Below are positions 30,715 through 31,257 of a stretch of 31,257 nt of DNA, in pieces. How positions within the stretch are numbered: the stretch's first letter is position 1; each line of letters starts with the position of its first letter. Origin of the DNA: JBDSKH01 sp035556655 (lineage in GTDB: Bacteria > Actinomycetota > Actinomycetes > Actinomycetales > Microbacteriaceae); NCBI GenBank assembly GCA_035556655.1, contig DATMFW010000053.1, positions 1-31,257 on the forward strand. The letters run 5' to 3'. The translations under genes were made by a program, and so were the position numbers. Below the pieces are notes generated by a model. The model saw only the letters and a list, made by a program, of their open reading frames with translations. It was not told the origin of the DNA and did no database searches.

Positions 30715-31193
30715 CGGTCGGCCGCCCGGCGGAACAGGTCGGTCACGTCGATGCCGAGGCGCGCGGCGACGGGGCTGCGCACCGAGTGCGCGTTGATGTG
30801 CGCCGAGAACCGTGCGGCCTCCTCGACTTCTGCCGCCGAGATCTCGCGCGCCCAGACGATTTCATACGTCACCCGGTCGAGCGCGAGCATCGCTGCGACA
30901 TCGAAGTCGAACGAGCGGAATGCCGAGAACGTGGCGGATGCGCGCACGCCGTCCGCGATCGTGATCGCCTTCACCTGCACCCGGCGACCGTCCGCCGCGA
31001 CGAGATCGTACGACTTGCCCGAGTTCGGCTCTAGGGGTCCGTTGTAGACGAGAGAGGCGAGGTATTCCGCGTAGTCGCCGAGGGGTGCGTTGCCCGTGCG
31101 TACGATGCCACGGCCGCGTAGCTCGCCGAGGATCGCCGCGTACTGCGCGAGGAGCTGCCCCGGAGTCAGGGTGTCGAGCGAAGCGGCGGTCAC
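30711..31193 (-). CDS. PD-(D/E)XK-like protein (DUF6998-like)
   Basis: A 160-residue protein. The centre reads NSGKSYDLVAADGRRVQVKA, which fits the endonuclease-fold pattern D-x9-Q-x-K (D63, Q73, K75) with E43 on a preceding helix, as in Mrr-like and other PD-(D/E)XK enzymes. Similar small proteins are annotated DUF6998, without known function; I cannot confirm membership. It is translated just before rnhA with overlapping stop and start. The GTG at 31193 has TACTCT 6 bases upstream, so it is probably leaderless. A DNA-end or damage-processing role is inference from fold and neighbour. Confidence 0.75.
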   Translation of the reverse strand: MTAASLDTLTPGQLLAQYAAILGELRGRGIVRTGNAPLGDYAEYLASLVYNGPLEPNSGKSYDLVAADGRRVQVKAITIADGVRASATFSAFRSFDFDVAAMLALDRVTYEIVWAREISAAEVEEAARFSAHINAHSVRSPVAARLGIDVTDLFRRAADR

Positions 31194-31199
31194 TGCTCA

Positions 31200-31205
31200 A
31201 GAGTA
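31200..31205 (-). promoter_or_regulatory. -10 element, leaderless nuclease-like gene/rnhA operon
   Basis: TACTCT on the minus strand ends 6 bases before the GTG at 31193 and begins 8 bases after the encoded 3' end of the tRNA gene. Confidence 0.5.
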
Positions 31206-31212
31206 TTTCGTA

Positions 31213-31257
31213 TGGTCGGGCTGACAGGATTTGAACCTGCGACCCCCTGACCCCCAG
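31213..31257 (-). tRNA. tRNA-Pro(GGG), 3' part (cut by window edge)
   Basis: On the minus strand the window begins inside the anticodon loop: C32, U33, anticodon GGG (34-36), G37. It continues through a 5-base variable loop, a paired T stem (GCAGG/CCTGT) around TTCAAAT, the 3' acceptor strand CAGCCCG, discriminator A and an encoded CCA. G37 after a GGG anticodon is typical of proline tRNAs. The 5' half lies beyond the right edge. Confidence 0.88.

Noticed and set aside
31213..31257. tRNA gene as an integration site with attached island
   Set aside because: The adjacent genes are rnhA and a small conserved-type protein, with no integrase, no direct repeat of the tRNA 3' end elsewhere in the window, and no change in base composition.
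1..31257. CRISPR arrays, insertion sequences, prophage genes, known riboswitches
   Set aside because: No regularly spaced direct repeats, transposase motifs, terminal inverted repeats, phage structural genes or recognisable aptamer cores were found on either strand.

Overview
The window is high-GC DNA (roughly 70% G+C by eye, strongly GC-ending codons) from an actinobacterium, most likely a Microbacteriaceae such as Microbacterium or a close relative. The evidence is the garA/odhI-ftsR-resR cluster beside a pgsA-type gene, a stand-alone 5'-3' exonuclease, F420-type flavin enzymes, frequent GTG starts, and many genes whose -10 hexamer lies only 6-8 bases before the start codon (leaderless mRNAs). 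Coding density is very high. No stretch over 300 bases lacks a gene, and no insertion sequence, prophage, CRISPR array or rRNA operon is visible.

Layout. 1-4788 (minus): pyruvate carboxylase (pyc), a MinD/ParA-like protein with a degenerate Walker A, and the N-terminal part of peptide deformylase. 4858-5913 (plus): a canonical orphan ParA with a Pro/Gln-rich tail. 5920-8432 (minus): CDP-alcohol phosphatidyltransferase, the FHA protein GarA/OdhI, FtsR, and a homologue of the MerR-type regulator Rv1830 (ResR/McdR), which together suggest a link between 2-oxoglutarate flux and cell division. 8482-12210: mostly small housekeeping genes (DUF1295 membrane protein, LRV-repeat protein, Nudix hydrolase, S4 protein, SPFH protein, glutathione peroxidase). 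12252-14920 (plus): GNAT, NAD(P)HX epimerase and GH15 glucoamylase/trehalase-like operon. 14889-17332: a divergent Ddn-like reductase and luciferase-like monooxygenase, then an AraC-GyrI regulator. 17334-20697: divergent Mug-type glycosylase, then a plus-strand run of siderophore-interacting flavoreductase, DEDDh exonuclease and an unrecognised protein with a nucleotidyltransferase-like signature. 20694-21146: a protein fusing the start of a MerR HTH domain to a thioredoxin. 21242-22156: 5'-3' exonuclease. 22146-25222 (minus): a tight operon of RHH regulator, DUF4097 protein and ABC-2 exporter, under an apparent autoregulated promoter. 25302-26504: rlmN. 26556-30188 (plus): ArsR-SulP operon, DUF1697 protein, F420-reductase-like dehydrogenase, small membrane protein. 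30163-31257 (minus): RNase HI behind a PD-(D/E)XK-like protein, then the 3' half of tRNA-Pro(GGG).

The least conventional items are the DEDDh exonuclease plus predicted nucleotidyltransferase pair (18775-20697), the MerR-thioredoxin fusion with a MerR-style operator (20694-21204), the RHH/DUF4097/ABC operon whose palindrome fills a 17-bp promoter spacer (25234-25250), and the very regular leaderless promoter layout, including a 30-bp divergent promoter built of five 6-bp blocks (10267-10296). All functional statements come from reading motifs; no database search was run.
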